This document shows, in pieces, positions 24,733-33,861 of a stretch of 61,868 nt of DNA. Source of the DNA: Clostridia bacterium (GTDB lineage: Bacteria > Bacillota > Clostridia > TANB77 > CAG-508); NCBI GenBank assembly GCA_017625035.1, contig JAGALX010000038.1, positions 1 to 61,868 of the forward strand, given 5' to 3'. The notes beneath the pieces were generated by a model. That model was given only the letters and a program-made list of their open reading frames with translations. It was not told the DNA's origin and searched no databases. The position numbers and the translations under genes are program-made. Within the stretch, counting starts at the first letter, position 1, and every line of letters begins with the position of its first letter.

Positions 24733-25233
24733 ATGCCTCAAAAAACACATAAAAATTCAATAAGTAATTTCATACAAATAGCAAGCTCAAACAACAAAAT
24801 AAAATCATTAAATGAGTTAAACAGCACAGATGAATTCCAATATGATGATTTAAAAGAATATATTTATAACCAACTTTCAGAAGAGTCGGTAAACTATAAC
24901 AACTATAAAATAGGCGATATAGTATTTGTTCAAAAATATAAATATAAAAACGGCTCACCAGGAAATAACCATATGTTTCTAATTGTAGATAGCAAAGAGC
25001 ACAAAAAAAGTCTAACATATTTTGGAATGTTAATATCATCAAAAATAGAAAAAATATCTTTCAAATCCAACAAATATATAAAAAAAGATAACCAAAACAA
25101 CTTAAAAAAGAACAGTATAATAAAAACAGATGCAATTTACAAAATTTTCACAAAAAATATATTGCTAAAAGTAGGAAATATTGATAAAACTAAGGTAGAT
25201 ATTTACAAAAATCATCTTATAAATAATAACTAA
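24733..25233 (+). CDS. PemK/MazF-like toxin-family protein
   Basis: 166 residues behind AAGGAG. The C-terminal ~110 residues fit the PemK/MazF-type barrel: YKIGDIVFVQKY, then NNHMFLIVD, YFGMLIS and KKNSIIKTDAIYKI. Family members cut mRNA. The N-terminal ~50 residues (SISNFIQIASSNNKIKSLNE) are an extra helical part that could act as a built-in antitoxin, since no separate antitoxin gene lies next to it. It could also be a non-toxic relative; catalytic residues cannot be assigned by eye. Confidence 0.6.
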   Translation: MPQKTHKNSISNFIQIASSNNKIKSLNELNSTDEFQYDDLKEYIYNQLSEESVNYNNYKIGDIVFVQKYKYKNGSPGNNHMFLIVDSKEHKKSLTYFGMLISSKIEKISFKSNKYIKKDNQNNLKKNSIIKTDAIYKIFTKNILLKVGNIDKTKVDIYKNHLINNN

Positions 25234-25305
25234 AACAATGTAAAGCAAGCTTAAAAAGAATATTAAATATTCTAAAATAAAAATAACTAAGGAGGAACTT
25301 AAAAT

Positions 25306-26124
25306 ATGAAAATAACAAGTGCACAAGCTTTAGAAAATATATCTAAAGAAATAAGAAGAGGAATTATAGAGCAAGTATACAATGCACAATCTGGGCATCC
25401 AGGAGGGTCATTATCATGTGCAGACATACTAACTGTTTTATATTTTAACCAAATGAATATAAACCCAAAAGAGCCAAATGCAGAAGGAAGAGATAGACTT
25501 GTTTTATCAAAAGGTCACTGTTCACCAGCATTATATGCAACACTAGCCCGAAAAGGATATTTTGACAAAGATCTTTTATCAGATTTCAGAAAAATAGGAA
25601 GCAATCTGCAAGGTCATCCAGATATGAACAAAGTACCAGGAGTTGATATGTCAAGTGGTTCACTAGGTCAAGGATTATCTGTTGCAAATGGAATGGCACT
25701 AAATTCTAAACTTGAAGAATCAGGATACAGAGTATACTGTATTTTAGGTGATGGCGAAATACAAGAAGGTCAAGTTTGGGAAGCTGCAATGACTGCTAGC
25801 AAATATAAATTAGATAATTTATGTGTAATTGTAGACAACAACAATCTACAAATTGATGGAACAATAGAAGATGTCAAAGGATTAAAAAACATAGAAGAAA
25901 AATTTGAAAGCTTTGGATTTAATGTTATAACAGTAAATGGGAACAACATAGCAGATTTAATTAATGCATTTGATAAAGCAAAAATGACAAAAGGAAAACC
26001 AACAGCAATAGTTGCAATTACAACAAAAGGAAAAGGTGTATCTTTTATGGAAGATAAAGCCGAGTGGCACGGAAAAGCACCAAATGAAGAACAATATAAT
26101 ATAGCCATGGAAGAGTTAAAATAA
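25306..26124 (+). CDS. transketolase, N-terminal subunit
   Basis: 272 residues: the thiamine-diphosphate-binding half of transketolase, with SGHPGGSLSCADIL (about 28-41), KGHCSPALYA and the metal/ThDP motif GDGEIQEGQVWEA with NNNLQIDG. Together with the next gene it makes a two-subunit transketolase, which moves two-carbon units in the non-oxidative pentose phosphate pathway. Split transketolases are common in Clostridia. ATG follows AAGGAGG. The C-terminal subunit starts 16 bp downstream. Confidence 0.95.
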   Translation: MKITSAQALENISKEIRRGIIEQVYNAQSGHPGGSLSCADILTVLYFNQMNINPKEPNAEGRDRLVLSKGHCSPALYATLARKGYFDKDLLSDFRKIGSNLQGHPDMNKVPGVDMSSGSLGQGLSVANGMALNSKLEESGYRVYCILGDGEIQEGQVWEAAMTASKYKLDNLCVIVDNNNLQIDGTIEDVKGLKNIEEKFESFGFNVITVNGNNIADLINAFDKAKMTKGKPTAIVAITTKGKGVSFMEDKAEWHGKAPNEEQYNIAMEELK

Positions 26125-26140
26125 CAGGAGGATAAAATTT

Positions 26141-27067
26141 ATGAATATAGATAAAAAAATTGCTACAAGACAAAGTTATGGAGAAGCTTTATTAGAATTA
26201 GGAAAAGAAAATGAAAAAATAGTAGTTTTAGATGCAGACTTATCATCAGCAACAAAAACAAGCTTATTTGCTAAAGAATTTCCAAATAGATTTTTTGATA
26301 TGGGAATAGCAGAACAAGATATGTTAGGAACTGCTGCTGGATTTGCAACATGTGGAAAAATCCCATATGCAAGCACTTTCGCAATGTTTGCATCAGGAAG
26401 AGCATATGACCAAATACGAAACAGCATATGCTATCCAAATTTAAATGTAAAAATATGTGCAACACATGCAGGAATAACTGTAGGTGAAGATGGAGCAACA
26501 CACCAAATGCTAGAAGATATAGGAATGATGAGACAAATTCCAAATATGACAGTAATAAGTCCATCAGATGATACACAAACAAAATGGATAATAAAAGAAA
26601 TTTCAAAAACACAAGGACCAGTATATGTAAGATTATCAAGACTTTCAACACCTATAATATATGACGAAAATCAAAAATTTGAAATTGGTAAAGCAATTCA
26701 AATAGGAAAAGGTACAAATGCAACAATCTTTGCAACAGGTGTAACTGTATCAGAAGCAATAAAAGCAAAAGAAATATTAGAAAAAGATGGAATATATGTT
26801 AGAGTAGTAGACATTCACACTATAAAACCAATAGACAAAGATATAATAATAAAATGTGCAAAAGAAACTGAAAAATTGATATCTATTGAAGATCATAGTA
26901 TAATAGGAGGAATAGGGACAGCAATTTCAGAAGTATTAACAGAATATTATCCTAAAAAACTAACTAAATTAGGAATGAATGATTCTTTCGGAAAATCTGG
27001 AAAAGCGGAAAATTTAATGCATTATTTTAAAATTGATGCAGGAGCAATAGTTGAAGCATGTAAATAA
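26141..27067 (+). CDS. transketolase, C-terminal subunit
   Basis: 308 residues: the pyrimidine-binding and C-terminal domains. Key parts are RFFDMGIAEQDMLGTAAGFA (48-67) with the activating Glu in AEQ, THAGITVGEDGATHQ near 112 and a C-terminal domain that ends in SGKAENLMHYF. ATG follows AGGAGG. It completes the enzyme with the upstream gene. The MscS gene begins 16 bp behind the stop and is likely in the same transcript. Confidence 0.95.
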   Translation: MNIDKKIATRQSYGEALLELGKENEKIVVLDADLSSATKTSLFAKEFPNRFFDMGIAEQDMLGTAAGFATCGKIPYASTFAMFASGRAYDQIRNSICYPNLNVKICATHAGITVGEDGATHQMLEDIGMMRQIPNMTVISPSDDTQTKWIIKEISKTQGPVYVRLSRLSTPIIYDENQKFEIGKAIQIGKGTNATIFATGVTVSEAIKAKEILEKDGIYVRVVDIHTIKPIDKDIIIKCAKETEKLISIEDHSIIGGIGTAISEVLTEYYPKKLTKLGMNDSFGKSGKAENLMHYFKIDAGAIVEACK

Positions 27068-27083
27068 TGGAGGAAATTTAAAC

Positions 27084-28127
27084 TTGGAAACAATCAAAAA
27101 CTGTATAGAAATAATAAAATCAAAAGAAATAATAGATTTACTAATCGCAGTAGCAATATTTATAGGATTTATACTATTAAGTTCAATATTTGCAAAGATT
27201 ATAATGAAATGTTTTAAAATCAAACCCGAAAAACTAGAAAAAAAATCTAAACTATATAAAATATTAAAATGTATTTTTATTATATCTGGGACATATATAA
27301 GTTTATTAATATTAAGCTTACCTTCTAATTTTATGGCAGTAGTAACAAAAATATTTAAATTAATATTAATATATTTAGTTACAAGATTAGTAGCAAATTT
27401 AATAAGGCCAAGCTCAAAAACATTTAATAAAATGAAAAATACTAATGAGTCAGCAAATGAACATACAATACGATTTGCAATAAAATTTGCAAGAGGTATA
27501 ATTTATATAATTGGAGCATTTATATTTGTTACAGAGCTAGGATATGATTTAAGTGGTTTAGTTGCTGGGCTTGGAATAGGAAGTGTTGTACTTGCACTAG
27601 CAGCACAAGATTTAGCAAAAAATTTATTTGGAGGATTCGCAATAATATCAGATAAAACATTTGTAATAGGAGATACAATCGAAGTAAATACTACATTTGG
27701 AACAGTAGAAGATATTACATTTAGAACAACAAGAATAAGAAAATTAGATAACACAGTTATAACAATGCCAAACTCAATACTTGCAGACTCTGAAATAATA
27801 AATTGGAGCAAAATAAAGAAAAGAAGATATGATTGTGAATTGAAATTATCACTAGACATTACTCAAAAAGAAATAAATAATATAATAAAAAAGATTGAAT
27901 TCGAATTACAAAAGAATACAGAAATTATAAAAGATTCAATAAGAGTATATTTTAGTGATATTGAAAAAGATGGATACAAAATAACTATATATTTGTATAC
28001 AGATATTATAGATTATGATGAATATATAAAATTTAAAAATGACGTAAATTCTCAAATTTTAGCTCTTTTTGAAAAGGAGCATGTTAAATTAATATATCCA
28101 ACTTTCGATATTCGTATAGTAAAATAA
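27084..28127 (+). CDS. MscS-family mechanosensitive channel
   Basis: 347 residues from a TTG that lies 10 bases behind GGAGG; no ATG fits. Four or five membrane helices (about 10-150) lead into the pore-lining TM3 with the Gly/Ala-rich SGLVAGLGIGSVVLALAAQD, then the beta domain (FVIGDTIEVNTTFGTVEDI) and the C-terminal alpha-beta domain. It opens under membrane tension and releases solutes on hypo-osmotic shock. A long hairpin ends the transcript. Confidence 0.9.
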   Translation: METIKNCIEIIKSKEIIDLLIAVAIFIGFILLSSIFAKIIMKCFKIKPEKLEKKSKLYKILKCIFIISGTYISLLILSLPSNFMAVVTKIFKLILIYLVTRLVANLIRPSSKTFNKMKNTNESANEHTIRFAIKFARGIIYIIGAFIFVTELGYDLSGLVAGLGIGSVVLALAAQDLAKNLFGGFAIISDKTFVIGDTIEVNTTFGTVEDITFRTTRIRKLDNTVITMPNSILADSEIINWSKIKKRRYDCELKLSLDITQKEINNIIKKIEFELQKNTEIIKDSIRVYFSDIEKDGYKITIYLYTDIIDYDEYIKFKNDVNSQILALFEKEHVKLIYPTFDIRIVK

Positions 28128-28130
28128 AAC

Positions 28131-28207
28131 AAAAAAGCAAGCATCGGGCGCACATCGGGGACGCACATTTTTTACGTTCCCAATGTGCGCCCGATGCTTG
28201 CTTTTTT
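28131..28207. terminator. very long GC-rich hairpin between mscS-like gene and rsmE
   Basis: Two perfect 25-bp arms (28131-28155 and 28183-28207), A-rich on the left and T-rich on the right, with a loop that pairs further (GGGGAC with GTTCCC, ACG with CGT). The core CGGGCGCACAT / ATGTGCGCCCG is strikingly GC-rich for this genome. It can terminate in both directions and may be a palindromic mobile repeat that has taken on that role. Confidence 0.8.
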
Positions 28208-28311
28208 GCTCCCTCCCGTTTTTCTCCATTTCAATTTTCCAAAATAGCTATTTACAGAAATTAGTTAAATATGATAAAATATTACATAGTAAAAAAGAAA
28301 GAGAGATATAT

Positions 28312-29067
28312 ATGCCAAAGTTTTTTATAAAAAATAATCAAATAGAAAACAATTCAATAATTATAACAGGAGAAGATGTAAAACACATATCAAATGTATT
28401 AAGAATGAAAATAGGCGAAGAAATACAAGTATGTGATACAGATACAACAAATAACTACCTTGTAAAATTACAAAGTATACAAAAAGAAAAAATATGTTGC
28501 GAAATAATACAAAAAATAGAGTCAGAGGCTGAATCAAATATAAACTTAAAAATTTTTCAAGGTATTCCAAAATCAGATAAAATGGAATTAATAATACAAA
28601 AATCAACAGAGCTAGGCGTAACCGAAATAATTCCAGTTCAAATGGAAAGATGTGTATCAAAAATAACACAAAAAGATGAAAAAAAGAAAATCGAAAGATG
28701 GCAAAAAATATCAGAAGTAGCATCAAAACAATCAGGAAGAGACATAATTCCTAAAATAAATAATTCAATAAAAATAAAAGATATATGCAATTCAATAAAT
28801 GACTTTGATATGATAATAGTACCATACGAAAAAGAAGAAAATTATACTTTTAAAAACGCAATTGATGAAATAAAAGAAAAATCTATAAGTAAACCATATA
28901 TAGGTATTGTAATAGGTCCTGAAGGTGGATTTGACCCTAATGAAATAAGTTTATTAAAAAGCGCAGGAGCAAAAATCGTTACATTAGGTAAAAGAATTTT
29001 AAGAACAGAAACTGTAGCATTAGCTATGGCAAGTGTTATTATGTATGAACTTGGAGGTAATATATAA
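28312..29067 (+). CDS. rsmE: 16S rRNA (uracil-1498-N3)-methyltransferase
   Basis: 251 residues from the ATG behind AGAGAG; the open frame extends far upstream only because it crosses the long hairpin. N-terminal PUA-like domain (FIKNNQIENNSIIITGEDVK) and C-terminal SPOUT domain with the knot motif IGIVIGPEGGFDPNEIS and LGKRILRTETVALA. It methylates N3 of U1498 in the decoding region of 16S rRNA. The next gene starts right at its stop codon. Confidence 0.93.
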   Translation: MPKFFIKNNQIENNSIIITGEDVKHISNVLRMKIGEEIQVCDTDTTNNYLVKLQSIQKEKICCEIIQKIESEAESNINLKIFQGIPKSDKMELIIQKSTELGVTEIIPVQMERCVSKITQKDEKKKIERWQKISEVASKQSGRDIIPKINNSIKIKDICNSINDFDMIIVPYEKEENYTFKNAIDEIKEKSISKPYIGIVIGPEGGFDPNEISLLKSAGAKIVTLGKRILRTETVALAMASVIMYELGGNI

Positions 29068-30438
29068 TTGGGAGAAGAAAATATAGTTAAAAAAAGATCT
29101 AAAAAAAGCGTAGAAGATAATAATATAAATGAAGTTGCTAAAACAACAAGTGCAAAAAAAGTCGTATCAACAACAAAATCAGAAACTCCAAAAAAAACTT
29201 CAACAAAAGTAGCTAAAACTGAAAAAGAAACATCACAAAGCAAATCTGAAAAATCTAAATCAAAAACGAGCAATCCAAAAGATGATTCAAAATTGCAAGA
29301 ACCAAAAGCTAAAAAAACAACAAAAAGCACAACAAACAAAAAACAAGAAACAGCTGATGACATATCTACACCAAAGAAAAAAAGCACTACAGTAAGAAAA
29401 AAAGTTGTAAAAAACGATAGTGAAAAAACAAAAAAATCAAATGAAAAAGTAGATGAAAATGAATTAGATGAAATATTTGAAAGTAGTACAAAACAATTAA
29501 AAACCACAACTAAAAAAGATTCTAAAAATACAGATTCATCTGAAAAAAATGCTGATAAAAAAAGTACAACAAAATCAAGTAGTACAAACAAAAAAACAAC
29601 CACAGCATCACAACGTAAAAAGACGGGTGAAACTGCTAAAAAAACAACAACTTCTAGCAAAGTAGCAGCAAAAGCAGCTGGCGTAAAAAAGAAAATAACA
29701 GAAGAAGTTGCAAAAACAACAAGTGAAAAATCTTCAGCAATAAAAATAAATAAAAATAATGAAACCAAAAAAGAAAAAAATAAAATTACAAAAATTGCTT
29801 CAGATGAAAAAACAAAAACTAATACAAAAAAAATAGAAAATTCAATCAATAATGAAAATATAGAAGATTACAAAAAAAAACTTAACATAAAACATATAGA
29901 TGAAGAAATGGAAAATAAATTTGATATAAATGAAATTGATAAAGAAATCAAAAAAAGAAAATTTATTCCAAAAAAAGATTTAAAAGATATAATAAAAAAG
30001 GCTTCCTCTGATATAATATATGCAATTATATTTATACTATTTTTAATTTTTAATAATTACGGGTATTATAATTTTACTAAAATAGCGTTTATAAAAGACA
30101 TAAATATATTATCATTTGCATTATTAGGAATTTCAATAATGCTAATAGAATCAGCATATACTCAAGAAAAAACATCAAAGTGCATAAATGGTATTGAAAC
30201 TTTATTAATGGGAATATTTGCTTTAATATTACCGTATATATATCAAATATATAATCAAACTTTTATTAATACACTAAAAAATGCAGGAATAATTATTTTT
30301 GTATATTATTTAATAAAAATAAGTATAGTATTTTATATTGAAAAAACAAAATATCGCAGAAACAAAAATAACTTTATAAAAGAGGAAGAAGATGATTCTG
30401 AATTTGAAGAAGATGATGAAATGGAATATGAAAATTAA
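29068..30438 (+). CDS. protein with Lys/Thr/Ser-rich histone-H1-like region and C-terminal membrane helices
   Basis: 456 residues. TTG start directly after the rsmE stop, 10 bases behind GGAGG. Residues 1-260 are low-complexity, with many KKTTTK/KSE-type stretches that look like eukaryote-like histone H1 tails. Residues about 310-425 contain four membrane helices, and the protein ends in an acidic tail (EEEDDSEFEEDDEMEYEN). The basic part could bind DNA, RNA or wall polymers at the membrane. I know no named family. Its low complexity also produces a long false frame on the other strand. Confidence 0.7.
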   Translation: MGEENIVKKRSKKSVEDNNINEVAKTTSAKKVVSTTKSETPKKTSTKVAKTEKETSQSKSEKSKSKTSNPKDDSKLQEPKAKKTTKSTTNKKQETADDISTPKKKSTTVRKKVVKNDSEKTKKSNEKVDENELDEIFESSTKQLKTTTKKDSKNTDSSEKNADKKSTTKSSSTNKKTTTASQRKKTGETAKKTTTSSKVAAKAAGVKKKITEEVAKTTSEKSSAIKINKNNETKKEKNKITKIASDEKTKTNTKKIENSINNENIEDYKKKLNIKHIDEEMENKFDINEIDKEIKKRKFIPKKDLKDIIKKASSDIIYAIIFILFLIFNNYGYYNFTKIAFIKDINILSFALLGISIMLIESAYTQEKTSKCINGIETLLMGIFALILPYIYQIYNQTFINTLKNAGIIIFVYYLIKISIVFYIEKTKYRRNKNNFIKEEEDDSEFEEDDEMEYEN

Positions 30439-30579
30439 AACAAATTAATGTAAAATAAAGTAAGTATTAAAAAATAAGATAATAACAAAAATAAGATAAA
30501 TCAAATAAAAAATTCAAATAAATATTAAAAAACACAAAATAAATATAAAAATAAATAACAAGGAGTTTATTAAAATTTT

Positions 30580-31455
30580 ATGAAAAGTATGACTGGATTT
30601 GGTAAAAACAAATTAGAAATAAATGGAAGATCATATAGCATAGAAATAAAATCGGTTAATCACAGATACTGTGATATAAACGTAAAACTTCCTAGAAGTA
30701 TTAGTTTTTACGAAAATGAAATTAAAAAATTAATATCGTCAAAGGTTTCAAGAGGGAAAATAGATGTATTTGTAGAATATACAAATTACACAAATGAAGG
30801 AAAATCGGTTGTTATAAATAAAGATTTAGCAAAAATATATATACAACAATTAAAAGAATTAGCATTAGAAGAAAAGCTAAATGATGATATAAAAATCACA
30901 GAAATATCAAAAATGCCAGATGTATTACAGCTAAAAGTAGATGAAGGAGAAAGTGACATTATATTAAATGAATTAATGCAATGTTTAAATAACGCAGTAG
31001 AAAATTTTGTAATAATGAGGGAAACAGAAGGCGAAAAAATAAAAGAAGATCTACAATCAAGATTAAACAATATAAATACTATGGTACAACAAATTTCTGA
31101 AAATACTACTGGACTTATAGACGAATATGTAGTAAAATTGGGGGAACGAATCAAAGAAATATTAAAAACAGACATAGTAGATGAAACAAGAATTGCACAA
31201 GAAACAGTAATATATGCTGACAAATCTTCAGTACAAGAAGAGCTAACAAGACTAAAAAGCCATATACAACAATTTAAAAACTTATTGCAAGCAGAAGGTG
31301 CAATTGGTAAAAAGTTAGATTTCATTATTCAAGAAATGAACCGAGAAGCAAATACAATAGCATCTAAATCTGTAAAATTAGAAATTACAAATCTAGTAAT
31401 TCAAATAAAAACAGAGCTAGAAGATATACGCGAACAGGTTCAAAATATAGAATAA
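30580..31455 (+). CDS. YicC family endoribonuclease
   Basis: 291 residues with the family start MKSMTGFGK and SVNHRYCDINVKLPR, and the C-terminal DUF1732 region (GKKLDFIIQEMNREANTIASK). YicC proteins are hexameric RNases that act on small RNAs in E. coli. In Firmicutes the gene is linked to gmk and rpoZ, as it is here. ATG follows AAGGAG. Confidence 0.9.
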   Translation: MKSMTGFGKNKLEINGRSYSIEIKSVNHRYCDINVKLPRSISFYENEIKKLISSKVSRGKIDVFVEYTNYTNEGKSVVINKDLAKIYIQQLKELALEEKLNDDIKITEISKMPDVLQLKVDEGESDIILNELMQCLNNAVENFVIMRETEGEKIKEDLQSRLNNINTMVQQISENTTGLIDEYVVKLGERIKEILKTDIVDETRIAQETVIYADKSSVQEELTRLKSHIQQFKNLLQAEGAIGKKLDFIIQEMNREANTIASKSVKLEITNLVIQIKTELEDIREQVQNIE

Positions 31456-31583
31456 CAGCAAAACAATGTGTATTTTATAATTTATCTACAAATAAGCATA
31501 AACTACAGCAAAAAAATCTGATAAATAAACAAAAGTTTAATTAAGTATAAAAATATATTAATAAGAAAGAGGGGAATTTTATT

Positions 31584-31772
31584 ATGATGGTAAAACCAAG
31601 CGTAGCAGAATTACTAAAAAAATCAAAAAACAGATTCGAATTAGTAATTGCTACATCAAAAAGAGCAAGAAAAATAGCAGGGGGAAGTGACATACTAGTA
31701 GACACTTTAGAAGAATCACCTGTAACAATAGCTGCAGAAGAAATTGCAGAAGGGAAAGTGGAAATATGTTAG
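31584..31772 (+). CDS. rpoZ: RNA polymerase omega subunit
   Basis: 62 residues. PSVAELLKKSKNRFELVIAT and SKRARKIAGG match the omega fold that clamps the beta-prime subunit, which assists RNA polymerase assembly. The ribosome site is GAAAGAGGGG. It overlaps the gmk start by 7 bases, so the two are translationally coupled. Confidence 0.9.
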   Translation: MMVKPSVAELLKKSKNRFELVIATSKRARKIAGGSDILVDTLEESPVTIAAEEIAEGKVEIC

Positions 31773-32341
31773 TTGTATTATCTGGTGTCTCTGGAGCTGG
31801 AAAAGATACAATAAAAAAAGCACTAATAGCAAGAATGGATAATGTAGAATCATTACCATCATACACAGATAGAGCTCCAAGAGAAGGCGAAAAAAATGGA
31901 GAAGTTTATAATTTTGTAACAACAGAAGAATTCGAAAAAATGATAGCAAACGAAGAATTTTACGAATATAATGTACATCATAAACACTATTATGGCACAT
32001 CTAGAACATTAATGAACGAAAAAATAAAAAGTGGAAAAATAATAGTAAAAGATATTGATGTAAATGGAACAGAAAATTTAGTAAAATTACTAAAAAATGA
32101 TACAAAAGTTGTAACTATTTTTCTAAGAGTTCCAAAAGAAGTACTAGCAAAAAGATTAGAAAACAGAATGGAAAAGCCAGATTATAAAGAAATAACATTA
32201 AGATTAAACAGATTTGATTACGAAGAATCTAAAATTGGAATGTACGACTATGTTATTAAAAATAATGATTTAGAAAAAACAGTAAATATAATAATGGAAA
32301 TTATAAATAGTGAATTGAAAATTAGTGAAACTGAATTTTAA
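31766..32341 (+). CDS. gmk: guanylate kinase
   Basis: 191 residues. The P-loop is GVSGAGKDT (7-15) where most bacterial enzymes have GPSGxGKST; the change of Ser to Asp next to the lysine is noticeable but seen in some relatives as far as I recall. The GMP-binding region reads YTDRAPREGEKNGEVYNFVT, then FYEYNVHHKHYYGTS. It makes GDP from GMP and ATP. It starts inside rpoZ. Confidence 0.93.
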   Translation: MLVVLSGVSGAGKDTIKKALIARMDNVESLPSYTDRAPREGEKNGEVYNFVTTEEFEKMIANEEFYEYNVHHKHYYGTSRTLMNEKIKSGKIIVKDIDVNGTENLVKLLKNDTKVVTIFLRVPKEVLAKRLENRMEKPDYKEITLRLNRFDYEESKIGMYDYVIKNNDLEKTVNIIMEIINSELKISETEF

Positions 32342-32404
32342 TGTAGCTATAATAAATTCATAGCATATTAACTAAAGTGAGTTATATACAATAGGAATGT
32401 AAAG

Positions 32405-32446
32405 AAATGTGCACATAAAAAAAGTTTGATTTTTGTGCACATTTTT
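32405..32446 (+). terminator. intrinsic terminator of the yicC-rpoZ-gmk operon
   Basis: 11-bp stem AAATGTGCACA / TGTGCACATTT with T-rich flank. Confidence 0.7.
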
Positions 32447-32549
32447 CTACTCATAATGTGTATAATAATGACATAAACAATTTTTGTTGTCGCATGGGCA
32501 ATGGTAATTCGGCATACAAAATTTTTTTGAAAAAATTTCAAAAAATGTA

Positions 32550-32578
32550 TTGACAATTAATCAAACATAGAATAAAAT
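32550..32578 (+). promoter_or_regulatory. promoter of first tRNA-Gly
   Basis: TTGACA, 17 bp, TAAAAT. Confidence 0.8.
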
Positions 32579-32609
32579 AATAATTGTTCCAAGGAACAAA
32601 CACACACAT

Positions 32610-32683
<74 letters not shown>

Positions 32684-32700
32684 ATAATTTCAAAAAATTA

Positions 32701-32729
32701 TTGACAATAAACAAATTATAGAATAAAAT
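32701..32729 (+). promoter_or_regulatory. promoter of second tRNA-Gly
   Basis: TTGACA, 17 bp, TAAAAT; nearly identical to the first tRNA promoter. Confidence 0.8.
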
Positions 32730-32760
32730 AATAATCATTCTAAGGAACAAATACACATAT

Positions 32761-32833
<73 letters not shown>

Positions 32834-32834
<1 letters not shown>

Positions 32835-32872
32835 AAAAAGCTTACGAAATAAAAATTTCGTAAGCTTTTTTT
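32834..32872 (+). terminator. intrinsic terminator of the tRNA-Gly pair
   Basis: 17-bp stem AAAAAAGCTTACGAAAT / ATTTCGTAAGCTTTTTT; the last A of the tRNA CCA is its first base. Confidence 0.9.
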
Positions 32873-33065
32873 ATCGGCTTTTTGTCATAATGTTTAGGGA
32901 AGAATATTTGCAAATTAATTTGGGCTAAAATTTCTTTGAGTTAAAATTATTTCATATTAAAACTTTAAAATTATACGTTTTTTGAGTACACCTAATAAAC
33001 ACAATTCGAAATTATGAATTTTCTATATAAAATAATATTGCTAAAAACAAATTTACAGTAAAAAT

Positions 33066-33099
33066 AAAAGGTAACTAATTAGAAAATTAGTTACCTTTT
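33066..33099. terminator. bidirectional terminator overlapping the Nudix stop codon
   Basis: 15-bp perfect stem AAAAGGTAACTAATT / AATTAGTTACCTTTT. The stop codon and last two codons of the minus-strand gene lie inside the stem. Confidence 0.85.
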
Positions 33100-33686
33100 T
33101 GGCTTTTTAAATAAGCTGCTATTAAATCCGAATCATGTTGACTTTCTGGCAAATTATCAAAATCAAAAAATTCCATTACTTTAGATTCTTTATTCCACTT
33201 TAGTTCACCTGTATATTTTTTTGCTAAATACAAAACAGTATTATTAAAAACTATATCTCCATTAGGATATTGTTTTCTTCTTTCATTTCCTGAAATAACA
33301 GAAATAAGCACTAAATCATTTTCATTAACATCTAAATTTGTTTCTTCTTTAATTTCACGCACTACAGTTTCTTCAAATCTTTCTCCAAGCTCTTGGCAAC
33401 CACCAGGTAATCCCCATTTGTCATTGTCAGAACGTCTTTGAAGTAATATTTGATTTTTATCATTTAATATGATAGCTGCAGCTCCATCTTGTAATAAAAC
33501 AAATTTATGATTTAATACTCCCATGCAAAGTCTAGTAAATACTGGGTATCCAATTATATTACTTAATTCAATTATTTCCTCTGGATTTAATATATTCATA
33601 TATTTAATTAAATCTTCGTAAGAAATATTTCTTTTTTCTTGATTAGAAAGTTTGCTTATTTTATTTATAATTTCTTTACTATTCAT
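33087..33686 (-). CDS. Nudix hydrolase
   Basis: 199 residues. The Nudix box is complete, from GGCQELGERFEETVVR to REIKEET (about 95-116), and the preceding LLQRRSDNDKWGLPGG is typical of ADP-sugar or nucleotide pyrophosphatases. The first ~60 residues are an extra helical part. The substrate cannot be predicted. It is transcribed alone and ends in a terminator that overlaps its stop codon. Confidence 0.9.
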   Translation of the reverse strand: MNSKEIINKISKLSNQEKRNISYEDLIKYMNILNPEEIIELSNIIGYPVFTRLCMGVLNHKFVLLQDGAAAIILNDKNQILLQRRSDNDKWGLPGGCQELGERFEETVVREIKEETNLDVNENDLVLISVISGNERRKQYPNGDIVFNNTVLYLAKKYTGELKWNKESKVMEFFDFDNLPESQHDSDLIAAYLKSQKGN

Positions 33687-33861
33687 AATAAATCATCTCC
33701 GACAATAGTATAACATAATTAATATTAAAAGAAAATAAGAAGCAGAAAATTATGATTTCTAAGGTGTCACCAAAAAAATTATTGGATAAATGTCGAAGTA
33801 AATATAGAAATTTTAATCTATATAGTATATAATTACTCAAGTTAAATTTAGGAGGGGAAAT

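Noticed and set aside
28183..28311. Longer N-terminus for RsmE
   Set aside because: It would be translated from the right arm of the long hairpin; the ATG at 28312 gives the normal family start.
28842..29849. 335-codon open frame on the minus strand
   Set aside because: It is the mirror of the Lys/Thr-rich gene: runs of Phe/Val/Leu/Ser come from antisense of AAA/ACA codons, and no ribosome site precedes it.
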